Shown: piece by piece, positions 40,785 through 52,771 of the stretch
How positions within the stretch are numbered: the stretch's first letter is position 1
Layout of the letters: the number at the start of each line of letters is the position of its first letter
Assembly (NCBI GenBank): GCA_016617855.1
Contig: JAECUM010001874.1
Span: forward strand, 62,001-126,000
Length of the DNA stretch: 64,000 nucleotides
Direction of reading: 5' to 3'
Source: Megalonaias nervosa
Taxonomy: Eukaryota; Mollusca; Bivalvia; Unionida; Unionidae
Notes under the pieces: model-generated
Told to the model about the DNA's origin: nothing
Database searches by the model: none
The model's input: the letters and a program-made list of their open reading frames with translations, nothing else
Position numbers and translations under genes: made by a program

Positions 40785-42237
40785 AAGAAGCGATGAATTT
40801 TCTCCAGCCAAGAAAAAGAAATGGGATCAAAAATATTGGAGTTTATTGGGGGAAGCCGTTTGCTTTCATTCGTCCATCGACTCGCGGGGCCTATCATGCA
40901 TTCTGGTGGTCTAGATGACATTAATAAACACAGTGCAACAGCCAGGCACAAACGGTGCGAAAAAGATATTAGCAGCTTGAGGCCACTGCAATTTTCCATG
41001 GTAAAAGAGAAGGATGGCTTGTCGGTGATCAGAGACTATTTTTACAAGAGTAAGTATTTGAAGTAAATAAAATTAATTACGACCAGCTTAAACATCAAGC
41101 AACGTTTAATTTTTCCAAGATATGTCATGTTCTTGAAACCTTGAATACGGGTGTAAGTTATTGGTGTACATCGAACAAAACATTTTTCATAATTTGATTT
41201 TGTCAGAATTAGCATTAATGTAAATTATTAAACTTCTGTATTTAGAAGAAAAGGCAATGGTACAGAAGGCTTCAGCAGCTGCTTGTAAGAAGGCATGGCC
41301 AGATGCTGGTGCAGTGATTGTTGAAGGCTGGTTTAGGTAGAAGGAAACAAAGTCATCACCTGCTGCGAGTCTCAGCAATGCCAGGCAGAAAAGAATAAGA
41401 GATAACCTAAACTCAAGACATACCCTTACATACTGCCAGTTTTTAGCTGGATTCAGAACAGTTTTGACAGACCCAGCAAAGCTCTACACCATGACAAGCC
41501 CCTAATTCACAAGACCAGAGACATTCTACTATCCATGTACAGAGAATTCCTTTCTATTGTTATTAAATCAAAGTACATTGTTGACAAGACAGACATCACA
41601 GCAATTGATGTAAAAAATGAAAGTTTGTACATTCGTTCTCAGGACTTGTTCTTGGGTGAGGCAACTAACAAACTTCTAGAGAAGATGAATACTGAAGCAC
41701 AGTTACAGACAAGAATGCACTGTAGGGCATTTCTGATAAAATCACTGTCATACATGAAGGAAAAATTTCCACTAAAGGATGACTTACTTATTCATGCAAG
41801 CATAGCAGATGTGTCTAAACAATCTGTAGTATCGTTTAAGGACCTGGCCTTTTTCTCCAGCCGAATGGAAGGAATCAACACTGATGATCTGCATGGAGAG
41901 TTTCAGCTTTACCAAAGCTACAATTTAGACGCAGAATTGAATGTGGAAAGGGCAGATTATCAGTGGGTTGCTCTCTGGAAATAAAAAGGATGGATCTGGC
42001 CAACTGTTGTTTCCAACCTTTGGGAGAGTAATGCTACCAGTACTTTCAATACCGCACAGCAACAGCAATGCTTAGAGAGCAGTCTCAATGGTCAGAAAAA
42101 ACAGAACTAGCCAAAGAGCCAGCCTGTCAGCATCAACCGTGGAAGCTATTCTTGTTAGGAAATTTGGCACCCAAGGACAAATAAATGATGAACTTTTGCA
42201 GAAATGCAAATCTGCAACATACAATGGACTGAAATAA
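40785..42237 (+). pseudogene. hAT-like transposase remnant
   Basis: The 5' part has a BED-like finger region (RGAYHAFWWSR, then DDINKHSATARHKRCEKDI). The middle contains an open 149-aa segment from 41,535 (FLGEATNKLLEKM, FLIKSLSYMKEKFPL). The end shows the hAT C-terminal block: LSIPHSN followed by SMVRKNRTSQRASLSASTVE and EAILVRKFG, with frame changes. At least three lesions are visible, including TAG near 41,338 and a frameshift at about 42,000. It is not closely related to the 7.6-kb hAT transposase. Confidence 0.7.
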
Positions 42238-42424
42238 CAAAAGTAGACATCTTTATCATGATATACACCTTACTCTTGTACCTCCTGATTTTTTACCCTG
42301 CCTCCTGATCTTTAATGGTGATTTTCCTGATTTTTGATTTTTTCAATGTTGGCAGGTCTGCTGTCAGTTTAGGGTGTACACAGATAAATGGTTGGGTTTC
42401 GTGATAAGGACTCCCGTTGTTAGT

Positions 42425-42530
42425 GGCAGCGGGGGGCAGTGGCGCACCCCCCCCCCCGCCAGAATTCACTTTTAAACATGTTTTGGCTTACATCTGTGAA
42501 ACATAAATATCCGCTGGCGCCATTGTTTCA
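42425..42530 (+). repeat. Dispersed poly-C repeat (copy 2)
   Basis: CAGTGGCGCAC followed by a C-run, then TTAAACATGTTTTGGCTTAC, matching the repeat at about 6.1-6.25 kb on the other strand. Confidence 0.5.
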
Positions 42531-43144
42531 TGACATTGCAATTAAGTCACTACTACAATAACCAACATTATACGCATGTCCACTTCTTTAAATAGCTCAC
42601 TTAGTTTTGCTGAATTCGTGAATCAAAGAAAGAAAAGTTCAATACTAAAAGAGTTTCTGCTTTTTGACTAATCTAAGTGAAAAGCTTCCTAAAACAGTCC
42701 CAGGGTATTGTTTACAATGTCTACAGAAATGGTTTTAGTGTGTATACTGCAGTTCAATGGTCGTTTTGTTCTCTTTTCTTTTGAAGTCTCTTTCTGTATT
42801 TATATCTATGCATGTAATTCTATGTAAATTTGCTGTAAAGCGGTCTGAGCTTTTTTTAACAGATAAAGTGCCATACCGTAATTGAATAAATAAAAAGTAG
42901 TCTTATTTTATTTCTTTGTATATGTTATGTAAGAGTTAAGAGAGGATTTGGGGTGTTTCGATGGACCCCATTGTTTCGTTGGATTAAACTTAAAAGGGGA
43001 AATAATCAACAAAAGGGGAATAATCAATGTGTAATATACCATATTCAAAATATTTGACAGACTACATCATATTTGACTAGAATATATACAGATCTAAGTC
43101 TTATACAGATCTAAAACTAGAATATATAGATCTAAGACTTAGAG

Positions 43145-43545
43145 AAAAGGATACAAGCCACAGAGATGAGATGCTTCCGAAAGATCCTCGGCGTCTTATA
43201 CAAAGACCGTGTCACCAATGAAGAAATACGGCAAACGATCAGACATGCCATTGGGCCTCACGAAGACCTCCTGAGCACACTGAAAAAACGTAAACTGCAC
43301 TGGTATGGGCATGTCTCACGATCATCAGGACTTGCCAAGAAAATCCTGCAAGGCACTGTACAAGGAAGAGGAAAGAGAGGCAGGCAGAGAAAGGTGGGAA
43401 GACAACATTCGAGAGTGGACAGGCTTCACATTGAGCGACTCACTGAGAAAGATGGAAAATCGAGAGGAATGGAGGAAGCTGGTTCGGTCTTGTGTGGTGC
43501 CCCAACGGTCTACCAGACTACGGGACTGATGATAATCATATTACA
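43145..43545 (+). pseudogene. 3' fragment of a second LINE ORF
   Basis: MRCFRKILGVLYKDRVTNEE, IRQTIRHAIGPHEDLLSTLK, KRKLHWYGHVSRSSGLAKKI and, after a frame change near 43,390, RERWEDNIREWTGF and VVPQRSTRLRD. This is the C-terminal domain of a widespread invertebrate non-LTR retrotransposon ORF2. Only this tail is present, so it is a 5'-truncated dead copy. Confidence 0.8.
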
Positions 43546-46500
43546 GATCCGGCTGCCAAAGTAGATGATAGGTCCGGTTAGGCTAGCAAAAAGCATAATT
43601 TTTTTTCCCACAGGACGATTGGTCATTCGCTACAAAACGGGACACGGCGACGATGAATGATCATAACACGGTCCCTATTGGAATCCTGCACATTGTCCCA
43701 CTAAATAACAATAACAGGAAATGTAGATCCGTCTAAATATAGTCCTACAACATGGCATGATCGAGATTTCAGCGGCTGTGAGTGGAAATGGGACTTGTCC
43801 ACCTATACAATTGACCTATCTTGTTTTATACTCGCATTTCAATTTCAGGTACAAAAAATTCTGCATGATAAAACTGGGATCAAGAGATGCAAAATTTAAC
43901 AGTGTCCGACTTCCAACGTACTTTTATTTTTCTCATTTCACTAAATTAAACAAAAAATATAGCAGAAATTATTCATACCTTTGTAAATTAGGTACTAAGA
44001 TAAAAACAGGATGGACACAGGAAATAAAAAGTAAATGCTACTTTCCACTACTGTGTAATGAATGGAAATGAAGGTAAGTAACATATACTTTCTAAGATAT
44101 TAAATTAAAATATTCTTTAGGATCTTCTAAGTATAGTGAAGTTATTACTAACACTACTGAATTTCATCTAGGATCAGTTGTTCTTGCTTGATTTATTGAC
44201 TGAGCTAATATATTTTTGCTATAAATGGCTTGCAATGAATATTAAGTCTGCACAAATCTGATATACAATTATAGAAATACTGAAGCCATGATGATGGTTT
44301 TGATAATGCTGACTTAAAACTCGTTTTTTAAAATGTTCTGCACACAATTTTGGATGGCTGTTGACTCACGAATATTTTGTTCCTTTTCCTAACACATTTT
44401 TGGTTTTGCAACAATATATTGTCTGATTTTATGTGGCTTGTTTGCTACCGCTATTTTGTGAAAGAGATGAGAAAAAATTGTCCCTTTTTCCCTTGCCACA
44501 TGTCTGTATCAAGCAGGCAGTCGTTTGACACTGACAGAAATATTCGTGGCTCAGATTCACACCAGTTCTATATCACTGACTTGGACTAAACATTGTGGAT
44601 GGCTTGCACCTGGAGTATGGTACAAACTTATCAAAACTGGGGCGAAAAGTCAGAGGTCAGAACCAATATGACTTAAAGAAAGATGTTTCTGCACTATTGG
44701 TGAAGAAAAATTGGTTTCTGCGCATAACATTAGTTCTACGTCAAACTTTGTCGATGGCTTGCGTTTGGGTAAAAAGTAAACTCTTTAGCAAATAATGGTG
44801 TTCCATGAATACTTTTACGATCACAAGGAAATAAACTCTGCTACCTCTCGAATCCAGTCATTCTGGAAATATCCAAATGATCTTTGCCAGTTTAAGTTTG
44901 AGTAAAATATCAACAAGGATGCTTACATTGTGGGGAGGTGTGTAAGGGCTTAATAGTAATGTAATCAGGTAAGTATTCATGAATAAACATAATGTACTAA
45001 AACGTTTACTGTCTCCATCTAATACATTCCCTGATCACCTTTATGAGAAGAGGTAGTACGAAAAACTGTGCATCCAACTAGGGCTGGATTCATCCATATA
45101 ATAACGAAAAAGACATAGCCTTAGGCCCACCTATTTTGTAGGCCTTCCATTTAGGTTCATCATTCCTTACTGAAGTAACAGCTGATCTATTATTGTAGCT
45201 CAATTTGTCGTAGGCACATCATAACCTTAATCTGGCCCTGCGTCAAACCACTACCTCTGGAATCCCTGAAGGAACATACGGCTAGAATCCCAATATTTCA
45301 TAACACATGACGTTAACATGATAATAATGAGAAATGAATGACGTTTCTTTCCAAAAGTATTATGGATGAATCCGACAAAAGCACTAAACCCATGTATGTG
45401 AAGATGTTGTGTTGATGTTAACTGAGTCTGTTGATTGTCTGGGCTGCTGCCACTGGACTCACCAGGTTTTCATCCCCGTAAAGCTCTATCATGGAGTTAG
45501 AAACTCCAGAATGTTGACTGTGCATCGGAATAAAAATTGCAAAGCAACAAAGAATAGGCTACATAAATATAGACAGAGGTACTCTTACAGGTTCTACTTA
45601 AACTCCTACTTGTCATGTTTTATTTGGTCAACAAATAAAAGTAGTTGTTTTATGTAATTAATTTTAGATTGTATTTATTTGTGTTCTGATAAAAATACTG
45701 GCATTGTTTTTGGTGGACATACCATGATGGTGACCTATAACCTTTAGACCCAAAATCTAAAAGTGTGTGCAGGCCACAACGTTTGGTCAAGGAACTTACA
45801 ATAGAACACATTCTTTTGTCTTTGTGTCACAATGACCTTGACCTTTGCTCTTTTGACCATTAAATTGATAGGACTTTTCTTTACTCCAAGCAAAAGCCAC
45901 CACACTGTTTGGTAATAATAGATGGTGGAGAAGTATAGTTACTGTGCCAAAATAAACTAAGGAACAGACGGATGGACATACAGAGACAGGCATATATAAA
46001 GGTCAGACCAGAGGTTATGTTGTATGATCGGACCCACATGGCAGCCGATTATACTTTGATAATATGATAGCAATAACCTCATTAAAGAGATTATATCTAA
46101 CAAACTTAACTTCTACAGGTGTGATAATTTGACTGGACATGAACAAAGGCCTCTAATATGTACAAAGCATTTATGACAAAATATACATAGCTTAACCACT
46201 GTTATCTGTTTCTTGGTTTTTCACTACAACATTTATTGGAGCTATATCACATGTGTGGTGATCTTGGCATGAAAATTAACCTAGTTTTAGTGAAATGGGT
46301 ACAAATAATTATTTTAATGAAAGGTCACTTTAGTAAGCAGAATTGAGTATCACAAAAAACCACCTCTAAGGTACTGTATTTCTAGACAGACCACGATATA
46401 CACCATGTTATACTGCAATTATATTAGGGACCAACAATTTACTTTTCTGGAGCAGGGGCCTGGGATTTTTATTTTTAAACCTCAAGCTCTCAAATTCCTG

Positions 46501-46873
46501 GAAAAAAATATTTTGCTCTGATTTACAGCAAAATATATCCATAATATTATTTCAAGAAAAATAATAACCTGAGAAAATTACAGCCCCACCCCACCCCGGG
46601 GAAAATTTAATGGCCAGTACGTTACAGAAGATAAATTTGTTACGTGTATGTTAATTGTTGTATATGTGTGTCATCTAAACACTGTAATGCAAATGGGATG
46701 GTCCTAAGGTTACACTATAGTTGACACTCTGTAAAAGACATTGTGCTGACAATAACGAGGTTGATAAAAAAAAATAGGAAGTGTTGACAAAGAAGCCTTC
46801 AATTTACTAGCTACGCTACTAATATAATAGGCAGGTTAACTCTGAGTGGGATGCCGATACCCTGAACGACATT
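43546..46873. other. Unassigned DNA between the LINE tail and the palindromic element
   Basis: Several ORFs of 60-104 codons occur (for example at 43,757-44,071 and 45,409-45,657) but none shows a recognisable motif. Segments near 45,790-46,010 contain ACCTTGACC/GACCATT words common in dispersed mollusc repeats. No gene is claimed. Confidence 0.4.
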
Positions 46874-46891
46874 AGTAGTATAGTGGGGCAC

Positions 46892-46991
46892 TATACGGAC
46901 AATGGGAGTTATCATTAAAAACATAGTCCCGGCTCTATACGGACAAGATTTATACGGACAAATGGTACACTCTAGGGCACTATACGGACAA
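46892..46991 (+). repeat. TATACGGACAA iterons at the left terminus
   Basis: Four copies of TATACGGACAA begin at 46,892, 46,936, 46,951 and 46,981. The right terminus retains one (inverted, about 59,114-59,124). Terminal iterons of this type could bind the integrase, terminal protein or replication protein. Confidence 0.85.
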
Positions 46992-47269
46992 TGGGAATTT
47001 TGTATGGGGACAATAGGAGAGAGACAGAGACATAGATAAATACAACCATACATTGATGAACATCAATCTATCATACCTAAATTATACAACCGACTAAAAT
47101 GATTTTTAGGCAAGAAAGAGTAAATCTTTTCGAGGCAATTGAATGACCCGTTATATATAAATTATACACCCGACTAAAAAAATTTTAGGCAAGAAAGAAT
47201 AAATCTTTTCGAGGTATATGATGTGGCCCTGAAAAGGGCCTTAGGGTTCTTCTGCTCTTGTCTCCACCT

Positions 47270-47497
47270 CTACCACCACGTTCTCATTTTCTCTATAATT
47301 CCTTTCTTCTTCTTCTTTTCCTTTTCTGGCATCCAGTCAGGATGTCCCATAGCTCTAAACTTTTCCTGTACCTTTATCCAGTTATTGTTCAGTCTCTCAA
47401 ACTCTTCTTTTCTCTTTATGTTTTCTTTGTCTTTTCTTTCTTTTGTCCAGGTCTCTTTAATCTTCTTCACTTCTTCTTCCATTACCTTTCTCATCAT
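47270..47497 (-). pseudogene. Lysine-rich coiled-coil ORF, left arm copy
   Basis: 75 aa (MMRKVMEEEVKKIKETW..., GHPDWMPEKEKKKKKG) of charged helix. A conserved-looking upstream segment (NFTEWSFVQWGLDQLKK) lies in another frame across an A-run at about 47,510, so a longer protein appears to be frameshifted. Family not recognised. An identical copy is at 58,608-58,835. Confidence 0.4.
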
Positions 47498-47964
47498 GTC
47501 TTCGGCTTTTTTTTAACTGGTCTAACCCCCACTGGACAAAGGACCACTCGGTGAAATTGACTATGTCTTGCAAAGAGCATCTTTTCTTGTTCTTCTTTTT
47601 CTCATCCTTACATCTATATTTAGCTACAACTTGTGGTAAATTCCTTTGGAAAAGCCCACTATCTATTTATATCATCAATTTTTGTGACGTTCCAGTTTAA
47701 AAACCCTAGTATCTATTTATATCTACAACCTGTTGAAAAACCCAAGTCTATATTTATAGTCTCAAACTTTCCAGCTTCAATGATGTCACTTTACTCCACA
47801 CTAGGGAAATAATGGCAACAGTGTTGCAAGTGGCTGACCTGAATACGCGCTGCTGTAGGTAGGTAGATGACATGAATTTGATATGGATGAAGGGAGTTTT
47901 ATAGGGACAAAGACCAATGCATACACAAAAGAAAGGGAGAAAGAAAAAAAAACCAATACTTACT

Positions 47965-48700
47965 ATCCATGCAAACGAACTCTAATGCATAAAACACACC
48001 ATATCTACTATACACACAAACGTACGCGAATGCATAAAACACACCATACCTACTATCCACACAAACGTACGCGAATGCATAAAACACACCACATATACTA
48101 TCCACACAAACGTACGCGAACGCACACAAACACACCAAATACTACCTACACAGAAGAGAAGAGAAGAAAAAACACAACATACCTACTATCCACACAAATG
48201 TACGCGAATGCATAAAACACACCACATCTACTATCCACACAGACGGGAAGAGAAAAAAACAAAAAAAACAAACCCACACCATTCATACTATCCACACAAT
48301 CGAACGCGAATGCATAAAACACACCATACCCACTATCCACACAAAAGTATGGGAACGCATTAAACACACCATACCTACTATCCACACAAACGGACGCGAA
48401 TGCATAAACACACCATATCTACTATCCACACAAACGTACGCGAACGCATATAACACCCCAATATCTACTATCCACACAGCAGGGAAGAGAAGAACTAACC
48501 ACATACTCTACTATCCACACAAACGTACGTGAACGCACACAAACACACATTCTAAAATCCACATAGAAGGGAAGGGAAAATAACACCCCAATATCTACTA
48601 TCAACACAAAAGGGGAGAACCCCCCCCAAAAAAAACACCACAATACCTACTATTAACACAGAAGGGAAGGGAAAAAAAACACATTATATACTATCCACAT
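47965..48700. repeat. Minisatellite (unit about 46 bp), left arm
   Basis: More than a dozen imperfect units of CTATCCACACAAACGTACGC / GAATGCATAAAACACACCAT type. Apparent ORFs on both strands rich in Val-Asp-Ser-Arg-Tyr are repeat translations, not genes. Confidence 0.9.
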
Positions 48701-49239
48701 AGTGTAGGGACAAGGTCTTTTTTGTTAAGATAAAACACACACATACACACAAACGTACGAGCGCACACAAACACACAAAACGTACGAGGGCAGACAAACA
48801 CACAAACACAAACACACTTTTTTTATTAAGGGATAAGCTTTGTGTCAAGGGAAAGACACAAACACACAATCATTCTATTGCGTCAGTGTATGCGTGTGTG
48901 AAAATTTATCTAAAGTGTTTAGAAAAAATCAAGACATAACAATGATGGATGGACAGACTGACAAATTTTATCTCACTTGCATGCCTGAAGTGCGTACGTG
49001 AAGGAAAACATCCCTTCCATTTCAATTCCAACTAAAACATGATCCAGAGGGATAGAGAGAGGTGAAGGAGCATATATTCGTGCAGTGACAATACAAAAAC
49101 AATATACACCATTCTTATTATAAAAATCAAGACCAAGAGACACTTACGCTTTCTTTCCAGTTCCCGTTTGAGGCTATAGGCCGACACATTGGCTCAAATA
49201 GTCCATTTTTCCATTTCTGTCTCTTCATTGGCGCAAGTT

Positions 49240-49605
49240 CTTCCTCATCAGCACTTTCTTCTTCTGAACCCCTCTCCACTTTCTCCTCTTGTTTCTTTTC
49301 TTTTTCTTAGGGCACTCTGAAGCCCGGTGTCCTTTCTCCTGACAACGATAACAGGTATCTTGACTTTAGTCTCTCTTTATTGGACGAAGCGGACATGTTG
49401 GAGACAAATGCCCATGTACCTTACAGATATAGCAAACTTCATCAGAACTTATACACTTTTCTATGACTCTCATCAAATCATAGACCAGAAGGGTAAGTTT
49501 TGTTGACACTTTCGCCTGTGAATTATGCTTTCGTATGACTCGTAGCAAATCTTTGACCAGCAGGTCGATCTGTGTTGACTCGTCCATCTTCTTGACTGAG
49601 AACAT
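49240..49605 (-). pseudogene. CCHC zinc-knuckle protein, left arm copy
   Basis: From the ATG at 49,605 (MFSVKKMDESTQIDLLVKDL) a helical N-terminus leads to the first knuckle CYICKVHGHLSPTCPLRP. An in-frame TAA at 49,366-49,368 precedes a second knuckle, CYRCQEKGHRASECPKKKK, and after a frame change an acidic tail (EEESADEEELAP). Two CCHC knuckles suggest nucleic-acid binding. The same stop is present in the right arm. Confidence 0.7.
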
Positions 49606-49752
49606 AATGAATACGCTAAAAACTCTAAGAAACTAATCTTATATAGTGACCTGCTGCGTGAGAAACCTAGTCAAACGAAATATTTGCAATCAAGATGAAA
49701 TGGTTCCAGTGAGAAACTAGAAGAAAGTAAGAGGCAACATCATACCGTCTCC

Positions 49753-49754
<2 letters not shown>

Positions 49755-49810
<56 letters not shown>
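49755..49810. repeat. (CT)n(CA)n microsatellite
   Basis: CT run followed by an AC run; the mirror copy in the right arm is at about 56,298-56,352. Confidence 0.9.
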
Positions 49811-49812
<2 letters not shown>

Positions 49813-50456
49813 GAGCTGAAGTGTTAGTTCTAATCCATTCGAAGACGACATGAGCGAGCCTTAATCAATGTTCTCCACTTCTGTCACAAAACCAAGAGAG
49901 TCTTGATTCAGCCCAAAAGAAATTCGTTCGTCCCCTGAAATTATTGTGACATTTGAGAGACGAATAAACGCACTTCAAGAAAACTGAGAATGATGGCTTA
50001 CACCTACACCGTCAGATGTAAAGAGTTCAAGTAGTGTGTAAAACTTAGTCAAAGTTTGTAATCAAGATGAAACGATGACACTTTTCCAAGGAGAAAGCAG
50101 ACACCAAGCGACAATGACAATCTGTGTCACACAATACTTTTCAAAATGTGTTGGTAGAAGTTTCTACTAGCGATCTTGAAGATGTGATTGTCTCATATCC
50201 AATACCATTTTCATTATAGAGTGAGACTAAGTGACTGAGAGAGAAAAAACGGTGGTAATCTGATAGAATGATAGAACCAAGAAGACCAACGAAGAATGAA
50301 ATTCGTTTAATACCTCATGAACATTATTTTTTGCAATCTAGTAGCCCCAAAAGTGACTTACAGAAAAGTTGAGAACGATGAAATTAAATGGTTTACGTCA
50401 ATGGTTGCTATTATTTTGTTAAATTTTGTACAAACGATATGTGTGTAAGCGAAAGC

Positions 50457-50494
<38 letters not shown>

Positions 50495-51594
50495 ACGCAC
50501 GCACGCACACAAGTGTTACTGCACTGGGTGACAGTAAGTCTGGAGACTAGTGTTTTGAGAGATGGGCAGACAAAATTAGCATTACAGAAAGAAAGAAAAA
50601 ATGAATGGTAAAGAAAAAAAAACAGAAAAGAAGCACACATTTTTAGTTCTGTTAGTTTTCGCGGTATTATAGGACAAAGATAACGAAGACAACCATACAT
50701 TCTATGTGAAAAATGTTCATTGTTTTCATTCATTTTATCAATTTCATAAAAAGATAGTGTGATATTTATTGTCGACCGACTGCTTAACATTTGCTGTATA
50801 TTCCAAATTTAAGAGATGTCCTGTGTTTCGGAGCACACGCTACAAACAATGTTGCAAAGTTTTCAAAAATCTAAGGGCGGGGAAAAAAAAAATTAATAAA
50901 ATAGCAGCACCAAAACGCGCCTTGTTCTATCGACAATCTGTACTGAGAGAAAATAGGTCAAACATTGTTACATTTTTTCTGAATGCATGTTTTAGTTTTA
51001 GAATTCAGAGTTAACCATAGGCAGGGTTATACAGTGCAATGTCACTTGCGTCTTTCTTGAAAAAGTCGTGCGTTGTTTCCTTTCTGAAAAACGGTAAATC
51101 TAATGCTAGAAAAAAATTTCCGCGACACATTGCAGTGCCAAAATAAGGATAAAGCTAAGATACCTGAATTGTACAAGCTCGTAAACTCAAGATTTTATTT
51201 CATCCAACGATTTACTGATTTACAATTTGTAAGGGTGTAGCTTTTTGAAAAAAAATTACATGACAAACAGAAGAGTTCACATAATTATGGTGACTACTGA
51301 TCACAGTTATGGAGAGGTATCTTCAAACGGGAACAAATACCATTAGGATTTCAATCAAAACTACTACTATGGCGGAGAGAGAGAGAGAGAAAGAGAGAGA
51401 GAATGTTATTCCTATTTTGAAAAATATCACGACACTTACGTTTGTTTTTACGGTATATTTTCCTTAAGAAAGATTCAGAGAAACACACATTCCACTTAGA
51501 GAATCACATCCATAGAAAATAATACACCACTATTAAATATCACAAGAGTGAACTGAAGATGTAGGCAACTAAAAATTCCTCCTTTTTTGATAAC

Positions 51595-51861
51595 GTGAAT
51601 GTAAAGTTCTCACAGAATAGTTCATCCAAATATGCTGTGATGGATTTGACCATAAAATTGACACAATTTCCGTGGGATGGCCCAGGGAACGATTGTTCTT
51701 GCTTAAGTTTTATTTTTTATTTTATTTTATTTTATTTTTGTAAATCGCCTAGCGGTGAAACACGACCTATCTCGACACTGTGTGAAGAGCTACTGAAGTC
51801 AATTCGAAGCGAACGCGGTAAGAAAATACGTCTAGCCAATGAAATCGTTTGTGATGAGTGA
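51595..51861 (+). CDS. 88-aa ORF of unknown function (left arm)
   Basis: MNVKFSQNSSSKYAVMDLTI ... FIFYFILFYF ... SGETRPISTLCEELLKSIRS. The ATTTTATTTT repeat encodes its hydrophobic stretch, which argues against a real protein. The identical ORF is preserved in the right arm (54,226-54,492, minus). Listed only because it is conserved between arms, which simple arm identity already explains. Confidence 0.2.
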   Translation: MNVKFSQNSSSKYAVMDLTIKLTQFPWDGPGNDCSCLSFIFYFILFYFCKSPSGETRPISTLCEELLKSIRSERGKKIRLANEIVCDE

Positions 51862-52010
51862 TGCATTGTTTTGTTCGAAGGTAAGTGTGGCAAAATAATG
51901 CCTACGCTCTTGCGTTGTTACCATTGCAGTGCAGACAGACTGGAATGTAAATTTACAATCCCTCTGTTGTGTATTGTACCATTTCTTCTTACCACATCAA
52001 CTACTGAACG

Positions 52011-52215
52011 TCAGACCACAAGTGAAACACTGTACTTCGTATCCCAGTCCAACGTCAGGTACCAAGTAGACAAATCCTGTTCTAGCTAAAACATTCGGAG
52101 TAGGTGATCCTTTCCTGTCCTTAGACCATTTTTTAAACGTTTCCAATCGACTGGCACAATCACAATAGTCAGGCAAGAAAACAGGAAAATTGTATTGTTT
52201 GAACTTGGAGTTCAC
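52011..52215 (-). pseudogene. Truncated BIR (inhibitor of apoptosis) domain
   Basis: The minus strand encodes the first two thirds of a BIR zinc-binding domain: CASRLETFKKWSKD (the R..TF..W start), LARTGFVYLVPDVG (LA..GF.Y) and VQCFTCGLTF (CxxC). The conserved His and last Cys are missing because the domain ends exactly where the left arm begins (52,010/52,011). BIR proteins block caspases and are used by several insect and mollusc DNA viruses, as well as being abundant in bivalve genomes. Here it lies directly downstream of a viral-type polymerase end on the same strand, so a viral origin is the simpler reading. No RING domain seen. Confidence 0.8.
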
Positions 52216-52250
52216 AGTGAGTCACTCGATCGATTCTTGCTGTGTCTAAG

Positions 52251-52771
52251 TCATCCTTCTTGTTGGTGGCTGTCGTCTTGGAACCATTTTTGTATACCGG
52301 CATGTCCGTAAGGGAAAGTGAAGTGGTTGCAAAGTCGCACTCGCTTCTGGTACACGATCTGATACGCCTTTTCTAAGGGTCGACTGACGATTTGGTGAGT
52401 GGGTAAACGTGCAGTCTTGTGAGGTTGGTAGGTGGTCACTTTAAAATCTTGATCATCTCCAGCTGCAAAGCTTCTTTCAATACCCCAAAGGTCACCACTT
52501 GCCTGGTGCGATAATTGAGAGTCAATCCTTTCATTTTACACTCTGTGTGCACTTCTCCTTGTGGGTCCCGGTATTCGTAGACGTAATATTTGGGACCGAC
52601 ACTAGCAAAACTTAGAATCTTGTCGTCGGGGTGCTCGTCCGTCCAGGTTTCTAAACGGTCTCCTGTGATTTGAGGGCAATGATTATCATCAGGACGCTGA
52701 ATGTAGATGCAAATGTCCATGTGAAAGTACAGGACACGATCTCCAAACTGGCAGATTACATCAACATACAT
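52251..52771 (-). pseudogene. Family-B DNA polymerase, C-terminal remnant (third lineage)
   Basis: Minus-strand text FGDRVLYF, a degraded motif C (HMDICIYIQRP in place of a DTDS-type core), then SVGPKYYVYEY, ECKMKGLTLNYRTRQVVTF and, after a frame change at about 52,437, PTHQIVSRPLEKAYQIVYQK and RVRLCNHFTFPYGH. The GPK.Y.Y...CK.KG.TLN block is the conserved end of a viral/Polinton PolB group different from the two polymerases at 10 kb and 15-17 kb. Palm and exonuclease are missing. A short word CAGATTACATCAACATAC upstream is repeated at about 53,430, hinting at rearrangement. Confidence 0.78.

Larger units (their letters stand above)
36774..42360 (+). mobile_element. hAT-like DNA transposon 2
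   Basis: Ends are inverted copies of CAGACCTGCCAAC (36,774-36,786 and the complement at 42,348-42,360), and the following 20 bases are similar (AAAAAATC). The flanks share CTGTCA (36,768-36,773 and 42,361-42,366), six bases of a target duplication; the expected 8-bp duplication is not perfect. The 3' part carries a decayed hAT transposase, and the 5' 3.5 kb is non-coding with internal duplications. Non-functional. Confidence 0.75.
46874..52010 (+). repeat. Left arm of the giant inverted repeat
   Basis: Matches the complement of 54,077-59,142 throughout. Differences are scattered substitutions, microsatellite lengths, and an extra block of about 90 bp at the outer end between two copies of GGCACTATACGGACAATGGG. 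The match stops abruptly at ...CTACTGAACG (52,010). Confidence 0.95.

Noticed and set aside
43757..45657. A piggyBac- or other transposase-like gene
   Set aside because: Scattered ORFs gave no catalytic motif or conserved block in any frame.
47899..48643. Repetitive proteins rich in VDSRYGVF in the palindrome arms
   Set aside because: They are translations of a 46-bp minisatellite open in several frames on both strands.
49240..49605. Retroviral Gag nucleocapsid
   Set aside because: Two CCHC knuckles are present, but no capsid, protease or reverse transcriptase lies nearby and the gene is carried in both arms of a Polinton-like element.
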